From: Gemmatimonadaceae bacterium | GTDB lineage: Bacteria > Gemmatimonadota > Gemmatimonadetes > Gemmatimonadales > Gemmatimonadaceae | Assembly (NCBI GenBank): GCA_016742275.1 | Contig: JACVCD010000021.1 | Location: forward strand, 1 to 64,000 | Direction of reading: 5' to 3' | Length of the DNA: 64,000 nucleotides | Shown here: positions 25,636 through 33,834 of the stretch, piece after piece | Layout: each line of letters begins with the position of its first letter | Numbering within the stretch: the stretch's first letter is position 1 | Program-made: the position numbers and the translations under genes | The notes under the pieces: generated by a model | Seen by the model: the letters and a program-made list of their open reading frames with translations, nothing else | Told to the model about the DNA's origin: nothing | The model's database searches: none

Positions 25636-27516
25636 ATGCGCCTCCCATTGCAGGTCGCAGTCGGGCTTTCCATTTCAGCAGGACTCTGGCTCGGGGCGCT
25701 CACGTCGGGACCTGCTGTCGCGACCGAAGCCGAAGCCGGGGCCAACGACAATCGGCAGTCCGCCATCGCCGAGAGTGCCACGGCACTCACGATCGATATC
25801 GTGGATGCCACCTGGCGACCGGAGGGCAACGACGGTCCGTCGCTGGCGGTGTGGGCGTTTGCCGTGGCTGGCGAAGCACCAACGATCCCCGGTCCATTGC
25901 TACGTCGCCGACTTGGTGCCGCACCGGTGCGCATCACCCTCGTGAACAAGGTGAAGGACACGATTGATGTGCACGGGCTGTCTGCGGCCGATGCACCGAT
26001 GGTTTTGGCGCCCGGCGCATCCCGCACCGCAACGCTGACCACACAGAGAGCGGGTAATCATCTCTACTGGGGAGCACGCCACGGTCAGCCTTTCGATTCC
26101 CGCGAATGGGAGGAAGGGCAGTTGACCGGTGCAGTGGTGATCGAGACACCACAGGAACGCCTACGCGCAGATCGTGTCATGGTGGTCACGGAATCCTTTC
26201 GATTTGACAGCGTGGCCGGACGCGAAGAGATCGCGTCACAACTGGCGGTGAATGGACGTTGGTGGCCGCATACGGAACGGCTCGAGTATGCAGCGAACGA
26301 TTCGGTCCATTGGCGCTTCATGAATGGCGCTACGATATCGCATCCCATGCATCTCCATGGGTTCTACTTCCGCGTGTCGCGTCTGGGCACGCTGGTATCC
26401 GATACGGCGATTGCTGCGGCACGACAGCCACTCGTGGTGACGGAATTCATTCCGCCCGGCAATACCATGTCGCTCAATTTCAAACCGCATGAGCCGGGCA
26501 ATTGGGTGTTTCACTGTCACTTTGCGATGCATGTGAACGCCGTGTCATCCATGGACTCGACGTATCGCGATGTGGAGCGGGGAAAAAAGTACACCGCAGA
26601 CGGGCGGCACATGGGCGGTCTAGTCATGGGGTTTCACGTGCGCTCGAGTGCACCATCGCCTGCCGTTCCTGTCGCGCGATCGATGCATCTGGTGATTGAC
26701 CGCAAGGGCACACCATTTGTTCACGGCGGGCCCGGATTCTCATTCGCGCTCGCCGACAGTGGTGTCCGTGATCTACCGGCCGCCAAGCGACGCGTTCCCG
26801 GGCCGGTGCTGCTGCTCAAACGCGGAGAGCGTGTCGCCATCACGTTGCACAATCGTCTGCCTCGTCCGACGTCGGTGCACTGGCATGGCCTCGAGATTGA
26901 AAGCTTCCCCGACGGTGTGCCGCATGTGAGTGGCCGAGATGGTCGTCTGCTGCACCCGGTGCCTGCACGCGATTCACTGACGGTGGAGTTCACACCACCG
27001 CGCAGTGGCACCTTCATGTATCACTCGCACTTCAGCGAGCACGAGCAGATGAATGGCGGATTGTACGGAGCCATCATCGTGGTCGATGATCCGTCGAAAT
27101 TCCGTCCATCGCACGATCACGTCTTGGTTGTTGGCGGTGGCGGCGTTCCCGACGTGCCACTCGGCATCGAAAGCCCGTGGGGACTGGTGAACGGGCGCAT
27201 CAACCCACCACCAATCGAGATGCGTGTGGGCGAAACCCATCGCTTGCGATTAGCGAGCATTCATCCCGACTGGAAAATTCTCGCGACACTCGGCTCTGAA
27301 ACACGCGCCTGGACCTGGCGCCCCGTAGCCAAGGATGGCGCAGCGCTGCCACTGGCCTTGCAAACTCCAGCCCTGGCGACATGGGCCGCAGGTCCCGGTC
27401 AAACGGCCGACTTCGAGGTCACGCCGACGACGCCGGGTGACTATCGTTTGCTTGTGCGCGGCGACGGCTCCGGTTGGGCTGTTTCCGTACCGGTGACTGT
27501 GTCGCCGCGACGTTGA
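25636..27516 (+). CDS. Multicopper oxidase with reversed copper-site order
   Basis: A 626-residue exported multicopper oxidase (signal peptide 1-30, ending AVATE). All copper ligands are present: HPMHLHG (236-242) and HCHFAMH (293-299) in the first half, and HWHG (415-418) and HSH (463-465) in the second. In ordinary laccase-type enzymes the HWHG/HSH part comes first and the HCH part last. Four cupredoxin-like stretches can be counted; the first and last lack ligands. Type 1 copper ligands are His236, Cys294 and His299. The substrate is unknown. The start at 25636 leads straight into the signal peptide. A short gap separates it from the cyanophycinase gene. Confidence 0.85.
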   Translation: MRLPLQVAVGLSISAGLWLGALTSGPAVATEAEAGANDNRQSAIAESATALTIDIVDATWRPEGNDGPSLAVWAFAVAGEAPTIPGPLLRRRLGAAPVRITLVNKVKDTIDVHGLSAADAPMVLAPGASRTATLTTQRAGNHLYWGARHGQPFDSREWEEGQLTGAVVIETPQERLRADRVMVVTESFRFDSVAGREEIASQLAVNGRWWPHTERLEYAANDSVHWRFMNGATISHPMHLHGFYFRVSRLGTLVSDTAIAAARQPLVVTEFIPPGNTMSLNFKPHEPGNWVFHCHFAMHVNAVSSMDSTYRDVERGKKYTADGRHMGGLVMGFHVRSSAPSPAVPVARSMHLVIDRKGTPFVHGGPGFSFALADSGVRDLPAAKRRVPGPVLLLKRGERVAITLHNRLPRPTSVHWHGLEIESFPDGVPHVSGRDGRLLHPVPARDSLTVEFTPPRSGTFMYHSHFSEHEQMNGGLYGAIIVVDDPSKFRPSHDHVLVVGGGGVPDVPLGIESPWGLVNGRINPPPIEMRVGETHRLRLASIHPDWKILATLGSETRAWTWRPVAKDGAALPLALQTPALATWAAGPGQTADFEVTPTTPGDYRLLVRGDGSGWAVSVPVTVSPRR

Positions 27517-27547
27517 TGTCCGGTTTCTCCTTCAATCCGCCCGCTCC

Positions 27548-28438
27548 GTGATCAACACTCTCCAGCGCATTCTGCTTGGCGCCCTTCTCTGCGCTTCGAG
27601 CACCGTGGTGCACACCGTCGAGGCGCAGTCTGCTGCCAACCGCGGCACCCTGTTCATCGTGGGCGGCGGAACACAACCCGCGTCGCTGGTTCAGGACTTC
27701 GTGACCCGGGCAGGTGGTTCGGGGAAGGCGAACATCATCGTATTCGCCCAGGCCAGTGTGAATGGTGAGAAGAGCGGCGAATCAAAGGCTGAGGACTTCC
27801 GTAAGCTTGGAGCCACATCACGTTCGCTCTGGATCACACGCGAACAGGCCAATGTCGATTCCATCGTGCGACTGCTCGATGGCGCGACGGGAATCTGGTT
27901 TGGTGGTGGTGATCAGAATCGTCTGACCGCCGTGTTGCGTGGCACGAAGGTGGAGCGCGCCATTCGCGCGCGTTTTGATGCCGGTGCCGTAGTCGGTGGT
28001 ACTTCAGCCGGCGCGGCCGTGATCTCCACGCCCATGATCACTGGCGATGAACTCGGCACACGCCGCGACACCACCGAATCCTGGACACGTGTGGCGCGTG
28101 GCAGTGTGGCTGTCGACAGCGGCTTCGGCTATCTCACCGACGCCATCATCGATCAGCACTTCCTCCGTCGGAAGCGCCACAATCGACTGCTCAGTCTCGT
28201 GCTGGGCGAAGGACCGCATCTCGGCGCGGGTATCGACGAAGGCACAGCACTGATTGTGGAGCCCAGTGGACTGTGGCGTATTGCCGGCGCGAGTTCCGTG
28301 CTGATCGTGGATGCACGGGCGGCGAAGCGTACAGCGGCATCGGCCAATGTGCTTGGCGCCGCAGGGGTGCAGATGCACTTGTTGCCACATGGAGCAACGT
28401 TCGACCCGAAGAGCGGCAAGACGGAACTGCCCCGCTAA
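27548..28438 (+). CDS. Exported cyanophycinase-like S51 peptidase
   Basis: A 296-residue serine peptidase of the cyanophycinase/peptidase E (S51) family. A signal peptide (LLGALLCASS, ending VEAQS) indicates export. The body starts GTLFIVGGGTQ, and the nucleophile Ser153 sits in VVGGTSAGAAVIS, the family signature. DEL and the C-terminal HLLPHGATFD segment also fit. Exported members of this family degrade extracellular cyanophycin or other beta-Asp-Arg peptides. It starts with GTG at 27548, 31 bases after the multicopper oxidase stop, and may share its transcript. Confidence 0.86.
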   Translation: MINTLQRILLGALLCASSTVVHTVEAQSAANRGTLFIVGGGTQPASLVQDFVTRAGGSGKANIIVFAQASVNGEKSGESKAEDFRKLGATSRSLWITREQANVDSIVRLLDGATGIWFGGGDQNRLTAVLRGTKVERAIRARFDAGAVVGGTSAGAAVISTPMITGDELGTRRDTTESWTRVARGSVAVDSGFGYLTDAIIDQHFLRRKRHNRLLSLVLGEGPHLGAGIDEGTALIVEPSGLWRIAGASSVLIVDARAAKRTAASANVLGAAGVQMHLLPHGATFDPKSGKTELPR

Positions 28439-28462
28439 TGGGTACGGATTAACATGGGTACG

Positions 28463-28561
28463 GATTAACACGGATTTCTCGGACAACAAAAGAAACCACA
28501 GGATGACTCGTGCCTTGTCATCCTGTGGTTTCTATTTTTTCGCGGTTTCCGTGTGAATCAG
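28463..28561. repeat. Palindromic intergenic element, type 1, copy 1
   Basis: The core hairpin is a perfect 17-bp stem (28491-28507 and 28517-28533, AGAAACCACAGGATGAC) with a 9-base loop, followed by a T-rich run. Outer arms starting GATTAACACGGAT pair with TCCGTGTGAATC on the far side, so the whole unit of about 99 bp is one long dyad. It lies between the convergent cyanophycinase and ispE genes and must also act as a bidirectional terminator. A 16-bp tandem duplication (GGGTACGGATTAACA twice) precedes it. Copies 2 and 3 are at 57586 and 61546. Confidence 0.88.
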
Positions 28562-28562
28562 T

Positions 28563-29462
28563 TTACAACGTAGACGTACGCACTGTTTGCGCGTCGGTCG
28601 GAAGGTGCAGCGTCGGCGCAACATCCAGTGGATGCAGTACACAGCACGTCGCACCGCTGCCACTCATGAAGCCGGCGGCAACATGACCCTCCGCCTGTAA
28701 CGCTGCTGCGCAACGCCGTACTTCGGGAAGAACGACACGCACACCCGCATGCATGGCTGGGACGACCGATTCGAAGTCGTTCACCACGGCATGCGAGATG
28801 CCGTGCCACGACTGCAGTATGTCGACTGAGAATGCGTGCGCGGGTACGGCTGTGTTTCCCTGAGCACTCTCGCGCGCTCGTGCAAATGCACCGTAGGCCG
28901 CACCCGTGTTCACGCCTTCGGTAAAGGCGACGAGCGTGACGCCCATGGCCGGCAATGCGGGAAGGGAGAGCAGGCGATCGCCGCGCCCCCACCCCCACGC
29001 GCGTGCAGCACCCGACGCGAGAAACGCGACGTCGGCACCAAGTGTACCGCCCAGTTCCACCAGCGCACCTGATGCCAATGGAGCAGGGCACAATGCATTG
29101 AGCGCTTGAAGCACGGCCGCCGCATCGGCACTGCCACCACCAAGACCACCGCCCACCGGAATGTGCTTGGTGACATCGATCGCAAACCCCGTATCCCATC
29201 GGGCGGCTTCACAGAATGCCAGGGCTGCGCGCCACGCGAGATTCTGTTCTACCGGACCCAGGCCTCCCGATGGCATGGTGGGGCCATGACAATGCAGTTC
29301 GCGCGCTGAATCAGCGACACGCACACGGACGATGTCGTGCAGCGCGAGGCGCTGAAACAACGTTTCGATGCCGTGATATCCACTCGCTTCGCGCGCAAGA
29401 ATCCGCAGCACGAGATTGATCTTCGCGTGCGCGGCAACCGTCGTCTCCACTCGAGCGTCCAA
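28563..29462 (-). CDS. ispE: 4-diphosphocytidyl-2-C-methyl-D-erythritol kinase
   Basis: A 299-residue GHMP kinase that phosphorylates CDP-ME in the non-mevalonate isoprenoid pathway. The N-terminus AHAKINLVLRIL and GYHGIETLFQRL are IspE-specific, and the ATP-binding GHMP loop reads IPVGGGLGGGSADAAA. The C-terminal GSGATCCVLHPL completes the fold. Length fits the family. It lies 12 bases after the HPt-like gene on the same strand and is probably co-transcribed with it and pdxJ. Confidence 0.93.
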   Translation of the reverse strand: MDARVETTVAAHAKINLVLRILAREASGYHGIETLFQRLALHDIVRVRVADSARELHCHGPTMPSGGLGPVEQNLAWRAALAFCEAARWDTGFAIDVTKHIPVGGGLGGGSADAAAVLQALNALCPAPLASGALVELGGTLGADVAFLASGAARAWGWGRGDRLLSLPALPAMGVTLVAFTEGVNTGAAYGAFARARESAQGNTAVPAHAFSVDILQSWHGISHAVVNDFESVVPAMHAGVRVVLPEVRRCAAALQAEGHVAAGFMSGSGATCCVLHPLDVAPTLHLPTDAQTVRTSTL

Positions 29463-29474
29463 TGACCGCTGGAC

Positions 29475-30488
29475 TCAGGTGGTGACAGCCAGATCGAGCA
29501 GGTCGCTCAACTCTTCGAACAATGCGTGTGCGTCTGGCTCGGTGAGCGTTCCCCGCTGACGATGCTGATTGAGCTGATCGCGCACTTCGCGCGCACGGGC
29601 GACCGCTGAATGTCCCCGATAGAGCAGTGACTCGATGGACACGATGGCCGGTTCCGGCGTCGCCGCACCGGCCCACGTGAGACCCGTCTGCTTGACCTGA
29701 GCGGCGAGCTGCGAATCGGTGAGCTCGCGGTCCATCAGCAGACGAGCCAGTGCCTGCACGCTGGCGCGTTCACTGGACGCCGCGAGCGGTGCGCGTGCCA
29801 TGCGCGTGGCCAGCGTGGTGATGCTGGCCGCACCATAACTCTCCGCCACATCGGCCAGCCCAAGTAGGGAGCGCCGTACGCCATCGGTCACGGCCAGTTG
29901 CGCTGGTCCCGCCGGTGTGGTGGCCAACGTCGCGGACTCGCGCGCCACGCCATCGGCTGCCGCGGCGATGTCCTGTCGAAAACGCTGGGCCAGTGTCATG
30001 GGCGGATTGGGATTCCGCTGCACAATGGCGGGCAATCCATCGTCAGGGAAAAACCGCGCGATCGGCACGATCTGCATGGCGGGTGAATCCGCCGGTGCGG
30101 CCAGCGCGAGGTAACCTGCGGCTACCGCAGCCAATGCCACCGACTGTGTGCGACTGCGACGGGTTTCGGAGTCACTCCACACCGCCGCGCGCTCGACCAG
30201 CGATCGCAATTCCGCCAGCGCACCACGAACGGCGAAGTGCATACGCTGATCCCATCGCAGTTCCTGATCGCGCCATCCACTGGCAATGCGTTCCACCGTG
30301 GACGCGAAGTCGGGCAGTCCATCGAGACGTGTCATCGTGGCGCTGCCGCGCAGCGCGCGCGCGCTGGCCAGAAATGCTGCAGCATCCGGCCCCTGACTCT
30401 CGCCTGCGGACAGCAGCTGGTCGAGCCGATCGAGATATTCGACCGCCTCCTTCTGAAAGAATTCGATCAGGGCCTGCGGAGCGCTCAT
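29475..30488 (-). CDS. Uncharacterised helical protein with degenerate HPt-like N-terminus
   Basis: A 337-residue Ala-rich helical protein with no signal peptide. The first 100 residues look like a histidine phosphotransfer (HPt) domain: an FFQKEAVEYLDRLDQLL helix and then ARALRGSATMTRLDGLPDFA, which matches the HxLKGSA turn. The phospho-accepting His position is Arg44, so phosphotransfer is not expected. A hydrophobic stretch (SVALAAVAAGYLALA) lies near 120-135. The remainder (about 150-337) is unassigned helix. It could be a binding partner of a two-component or chemotaxis system; no kinase is adjacent. It sits between pdxJ and ispE. Confidence 0.6.
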   Translation of the reverse strand: MSAPQALIEFFQKEAVEYLDRLDQLLSAGESQGPDAAAFLASARALRGSATMTRLDGLPDFASTVERIASGWRDQELRWDQRMHFAVRGALAELRSLVERAAVWSDSETRRSRTQSVALAAVAAGYLALAAPADSPAMQIVPIARFFPDDGLPAIVQRNPNPPMTLAQRFRQDIAAAADGVARESATLATTPAGPAQLAVTDGVRRSLLGLADVAESYGAASITTLATRMARAPLAASSERASVQALARLLMDRELTDSQLAAQVKQTGLTWAGAATPEPAIVSIESLLYRGHSAVARAREVRDQLNQHRQRGTLTEPDAHALFEELSDLLDLAVTT

Positions 30489-30539
30489 GGTCAGAATTGG
30501 CTGCGAGACAGTGAAATCAGGTCGTATCAGAATCGATCT

Positions 30540-31283
30540 TTAGAATCGATCCGCGGCGCGCGCGTCGTCCATGGCCTCACGAATTTCCTGCACGGCGCGC
30601 TCCATCCCGATAAAGATGCTGCGCCCCACAATGGCGTGCCCGATGTTGAGCTCCTCGATCTCGGGAATTGCGGCTACCGGTCCCACATTGTGTACAGAAA
30701 GGCCATGGCCGGCATGGACGGCCAGCCCGATGGAGGCCCCCAGAGCCGCAGCGGCCTTAAGGGCTGCCAGCGGCCCGCCCGTACGCGGGGCATGGGAATA
30801 GGGGCCGGTGTGCAGTTCGATGGCGTCCGCACCTACGTCCTTCGATACGCGAACCGCGGCTTCGTCGGCATCAATGAAGAGACTGGTGCGAATACCGACC
30901 GCCTTGAGACGCGCCACCGCTGCCTGCACGGCTTCTCGGTGCCCCACCACATCGAGTCCACCTTCGGTGGTGATTTCTTCACGACGTTCCGGCACCAGGG
31001 TGACTTGCGCCGGGCGAAGTGTTTCGGCCAGCCGGAGCATGTCGTCGGTAATGGCACACTCGAGGTTCAGCACCGTGGTCACGGTGGTCGCCAGACGCTG
31101 GATGTCGTCGTCCTGAATGTGTCGACGATCTTCGCGCAGGTGAGCCGTGATCCCATCGGCCCCGGCCTTTTCGCAGAGGACGGCGGCGGCAACCGGATCG
31201 GGTTCGGCGCTGCGCCGTGCCTGACGAACGGTGGCCACATGGTCGATGTTCACATAGAGGCGCTGATAGCGGAGCGACGTCAC
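30540..31283 (-). CDS. pdxJ: Pyridoxine 5'-phosphate synthase
   Basis: A 247-residue TIM-barrel enzyme that joins 1-deoxyxylulose 5-phosphate and 3-amino-2-oxopropyl phosphate to make pyridoxine 5'-phosphate. Diagnostic segments are LYVNIDHVATVRQAR, ITAHLREDRRHI, TLVPERREEITTEGG, ELHTGPYS and the C-terminal LAVHAGHGLSVHNV with NIGHAIVGRSIF. Length is normal. It is the first of a run with the HPt-like gene and ispE. Confidence 0.94.
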   Translation of the reverse strand: MTSLRYQRLYVNIDHVATVRQARRSAEPDPVAAAVLCEKAGADGITAHLREDRRHIQDDDIQRLATTVTTVLNLECAITDDMLRLAETLRPAQVTLVPERREEITTEGGLDVVGHREAVQAAVARLKAVGIRTSLFIDADEAAVRVSKDVGADAIELHTGPYSHAPRTGGPLAALKAAAALGASIGLAVHAGHGLSVHNVGPVAAIPEIEELNIGHAIVGRSIFIGMERAVQEIREAMDDARAADRF

Positions 31284-31412
31284 GGGCAGTAATCCGGCGA
31301 ATTGTGTACAGTTGCAGGCAGAGCGGGGTATTCCGATTGCGGGGTATCCAGCGCTCTGGCGGGTACTAGCTTCGTACTAGGTTCGTGCTGGCGTCAAACA
31401 ACAAGTAAATCT

Positions 31413-31438
31413 CGTAGTGGACCGCGTGATACACTACG
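31413..31438 (+). promoter_or_regulatory. Inverted repeat in the divergent pdxJ/lipoprotein gap
   Basis: CGTAGTG at 31413-31419 and CACTACG at 31432-31438 are perfect 7-bp arms around a 12-base spacer, 36 bases upstream of the lipoprotein start. It could be an operator or a 5'-leader hairpin. The rest of the 190-bp gap has a TACTAG direct repeat near 31366-31380 but no clear promoter. Confidence 0.4.
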
Positions 31439-31473
31439 TACCAACCGATCCACGACGAAGGAAGGAGGCCTTG

Positions 31474-31995
31474 GTGGAACAGTTCCCGGCAATGAACGTT
31501 CGCTCGCGCATGATGCGCGGGCTGGGCGTGCTGATGATGACGGCTTTGGCGACCAGTGCCTGTGCGCGCCAGATGGTATCGACTAACAGCTCACTCCCTG
31601 GTGCTGCGGCGCCATCGGCGGGTGGCACTCCGACCGATGTGGGCGGCGCCTCCGGGCGTGGAGCCATCGATGCCTTCCTCAAGGCGGTGAATGCGCAGGA
31701 TCTTCAGGCCATGTCGGCGTACTGGGGCAACACCAAGGGCTTGGCACGCGACCAGTTCAAGCGGGACGAGCTCGAGAAGCGTCTCATCGTGATGCAGTGC
31801 CTCATGCAGCATGACAAGTACGCGTTTGTCGAGGATCGCCCACGTTTGATGGCGGGTGGTGTGCAGGAGTATCTCGTCGAGCTGACCAAGGGGAAAATCA
31901 GCTCCCGCACCACGTTCTCCACCGTGACCGGTCCTGGTGGCAAATGGCTGGTGCAGGATGTGGATGTCAGCAAACTGCGCGACTTCTGTCGCTGA
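31474..31995 (+). CDS. Putative lipoprotein of unknown function
   Basis: A 173-residue exported lipoprotein. After a short N-region the hydrophobic core MMRGLGVLMMTALATSAC ends in a lipobox. The mature part has a Gly/Ser/Pro linker and then a compact domain with AIDAFLKAVNAQDLQAMSAYWG, reminiscent of NTF2-like or DUF4878-type folds (tentative). The start is placed at the GTG at 31474, because a strong AAGGAGG site lies 5 bases upstream; the ATG at 31492 is the alternative. It is transcribed divergently from pdxJ. No function can be assigned. Confidence 0.65.
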   Translation: MEQFPAMNVRSRMMRGLGVLMMTALATSACARQMVSTNSSLPGAAAPSAGGTPTDVGGASGRGAIDAFLKAVNAQDLQAMSAYWGNTKGLARDQFKRDELEKRLIVMQCLMQHDKYAFVEDRPRLMAGGVQEYLVELTKGKISSRTTFSTVTGPGGKWLVQDVDVSKLRDFCR

Positions 31996-32043
31996 CACAT
32001 CTGCCGACACACCGACGTTCCAGACGCTCCAGTCATGTTTTGC

Positions 32044-32075
32044 ACCAGCCCGCGGCCTTCCGGCCCCGGGCTGGT
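32044..32075. terminator. Hairpin between convergent genes
   Basis: A 14-bp GC-rich stem with one mismatch (32044-32057 and 32062-32075) closes a 4-base TTCC loop. It lies between the convergent lipoprotein and methylmalonyl-CoA epimerase stops. T-rich runs are short on both sides, so it is a moderate bidirectional terminator. Confidence 0.6.
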
Positions 32076-32092
32076 TCTGCTTCCGGCCCTGA

Positions 32093-32503
32093 CTAGTATT
32101 CGGACAGTTCGACGAGAACGCCGCCGGTTGAGCTCGGATGCAGGAATGCAATGCGCTTGCCTTCCGCGCCGATCCGTGGGGTTTCGTCGATGAGTCGGAG
32201 ACCGGCATCACGGCAGCGCTGCATCATGCCGTCGAGGTCGTCCACGGCGAAGCACACGTGATGAATACCGGGACCGCGCTTGGCGACATATTTGCCGATC
32301 GGGGTATCCTCAGCGGTGGCCTGCAGCAGTTCTACGAGTGATTCACCAGAGGCGAGCCCAACGATGGTCGCGCCATCTGAATCACCAAGTGGAACCTCGG
32401 GCATCTGCAACACATCACGCATGATGGGCAACAGCTCGTCGATGGCGCGTACGGCGACCCCGATGTGGGCGATGCGCGTGCCGCGGCGAACGGATTGGGT
32501 CAT
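32093..32503 (-). CDS. mce: Methylmalonyl-CoA epimerase
   Basis: A 136-residue VOC-fold protein that interconverts (R)- and (S)-methylmalonyl-CoA in propionate metabolism. The metal-binding pattern fits: His in RIAHIGVAV, the central GPGIHHVCFAVDDLDG and the C-terminal GVLVELSEY. Length is typical for bacterial epimerases. No mutase gene is nearby, so the assignment rests on sequence alone. Confidence 0.86.
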   Translation of the reverse strand: MTQSVRRGTRIAHIGVAVRAIDELLPIMRDVLQMPEVPLGDSDGATIVGLASGESLVELLQATAEDTPIGKYVAKRGPGIHHVCFAVDDLDGMMQRCRDAGLRLIDETPRIGAEGKRIAFLHPSSTGGVLVELSEY

Positions 32504-32606
32504 GGCGGTCTAGTAAAGGACGTCGGTGACAGGATCCGAATCTTAATCCCGCATTCGGAGGACAGCGCAGGGGCACAGGCCACCGCGCGCCTCCCACGGA
32601 GCTACG

Positions 32607-32930
32607 ATGGCGAACGCAGTCGAAGTGAAGGACGATACGTTTGCGACCGAGATCGAGCAGCATCAGGGGCTCGCGGTCGTGGATTTCTGGGCGACGTGGT
32701 GTGCTCCGTGTCGCATGATTGCCCCGATTGTCGAGCAGCTGGCTGTGGACTACCAGGGCAAGGCCAAGGTGGCCAAGCTCGATGTCGACAACAATCAGCG
32801 CACGGCAGCGCGCTTCAACGTGCGATCCATCCCGACCATCCTGTTCTTCAAGGACGGCAAGCTGGTGGATCAGGTTGTTGGTGCGGTACCGCGCCCGGCG
32901 CTTGAAGCGAAGTTCAAGGAGCACGCCTGA
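32607..32930 (+). CDS. trxA: Thioredoxin
   Basis: A 107-residue classical thioredoxin, a cytoplasmic dithiol reductant. The active site is FWATWCAPCRM, and the cis-Pro loop RSIPTILFFKDG and the Lys in AKLDVDNN are present. It has no signal peptide. It is 80 bases upstream of the rsmI start region, and an AAGGAG site inside its last codons may serve the next gene. Confidence 0.95.
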   Translation: MANAVEVKDDTFATEIEQHQGLAVVDFWATWCAPCRMIAPIVEQLAVDYQGKAKVAKLDVDNNQRTAARFNVRSIPTILFFKDGKLVDQVVGAVPRPALEAKFKEHA

Positions 32931-32981
32931 CCGAGCGGTCGGATGCGCTCGCGTCGCTAGCGCAGGCAGCGTCGCAGGAAT

Positions 32982-33007
32982 GGCCCCAGGCGGTAACGCC
33001 TGGGGCC
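32982..33007 (+). other. GNRA-capped hairpin between trxA and rsmI
   Basis: A perfect 11-bp stem (32982-32992 and 32997-33007) is capped by a GTAA (GNRA) tetraloop. It ends one base before the TTG that could start rsmI. No T-tract follows, so it is not a normal terminator. It would bury any ribosome-binding site for that TTG. Confidence 0.8.
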
Positions 33008-33817
33008 TTGCACGTTGTCAGCACCCCGATCGGTCATCTCGGGGACATGACGCTGCGGGCGCTTGCCGTGCTGCAGCAGGTGACGCTGATCTGCTGCGAG
33101 GATACGCGTCACAGTCGACCGTTACTCGATCGCTTTGGTATTCGCGCGGCGACGCTGGCGCTGCATGAGCACAATGAGGCGAGCGCGGTTCCGCGCCTGA
33201 TCGAACGACTGCAGGCAGGTGAGTCGCTGGCGCTGATCAGTGATGCCGGCACCCCATTGGTGTCCGACCCGGGCAGTCGTCTGGTCGAGGCAACGCTCGA
33301 TGCCGGTCTTCGTGTCATACCGGTTCCAGGAGCATCCGCCACCTTGGCGGCCCTCGTTGCGTCGGGGATCACACCGCACCCCTTTACGGTGCTCGGATTT
33401 CTGCCGCGAAAAGGAAAAGAACGCGAAGACCATCTCGCGTTGGCGGCACGGTCGCCGCACGCCGTTGTGGTATTCGAATCACCAAATCGGTTGGTCGACA
33501 CGCTGCGGGAACTCGCGTCGGTGGGTGGTGCCCAGAGGCGCGTGGCGGTGGCGCGGGAGCTGACCAAGCATTTTGAGGACATCCAGCGCGGAACGCTGCT
33601 CGATGTCGCCGCGTATTACGAGGCGACCCCTCCGCGCGGCGAAATCGTCATCGTGCTGGCCGGGGCGGTCGCTGCGGAGGTGACGGAAGACGGGTTGCAG
33701 GCCGCTGCTCAGGCCTGGCGCGAGCAAGGATTCCGTCCGCGTGATATCGTCCGAATGCTGATGGACGAGCACGGCGCCAGCCGCAATCTCGCCTATCGTC
33801 TCGCCCACGACACCTGA
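33008..33817 (+). CDS. rsmI: 16S rRNA 2'-O-methyltransferase RsmI (C1402)
   Basis: A tetrapyrrole-methylase-fold SAM enzyme that 2'-O-methylates C1402 of 16S rRNA. Motifs are VVSTPIGHLGDMTLRAL, ICCEDTRHS, LISDAGTPLVSDPGSRLV and PVPGASATLAALVASG. The drawn start is the TTG at 33008, giving 269 residues. The same frame is open upstream to a CTG at 32927 that overlaps the trxA stop (CTGA) and has an AAGGAG site 5 bases ahead, so translation may truly begin there with 27 extra residues. Confidence 0.9.
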   Translation: MHVVSTPIGHLGDMTLRALAVLQQVTLICCEDTRHSRPLLDRFGIRAATLALHEHNEASAVPRLIERLQAGESLALISDAGTPLVSDPGSRLVEATLDAGLRVIPVPGASATLAALVASGITPHPFTVLGFLPRKGKEREDHLALAARSPHAVVVFESPNRLVDTLRELASVGGAQRRVAVARELTKHFEDIQRGTLLDVAAYYEATPPRGEIVIVLAGAVAAEVTEDGLQAAAQAWREQGFRPRDIVRMLMDEHGASRNLAYRLAHDT

Positions 33818-33834
33818 GCCCTACCCGAGTCGCC

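Noticed and set aside
30237-31292. Plus-strand open frame (351 codons) opposite pdxJ
   Set aside because: pdxJ on the other strand has all family motifs; this frame has none.
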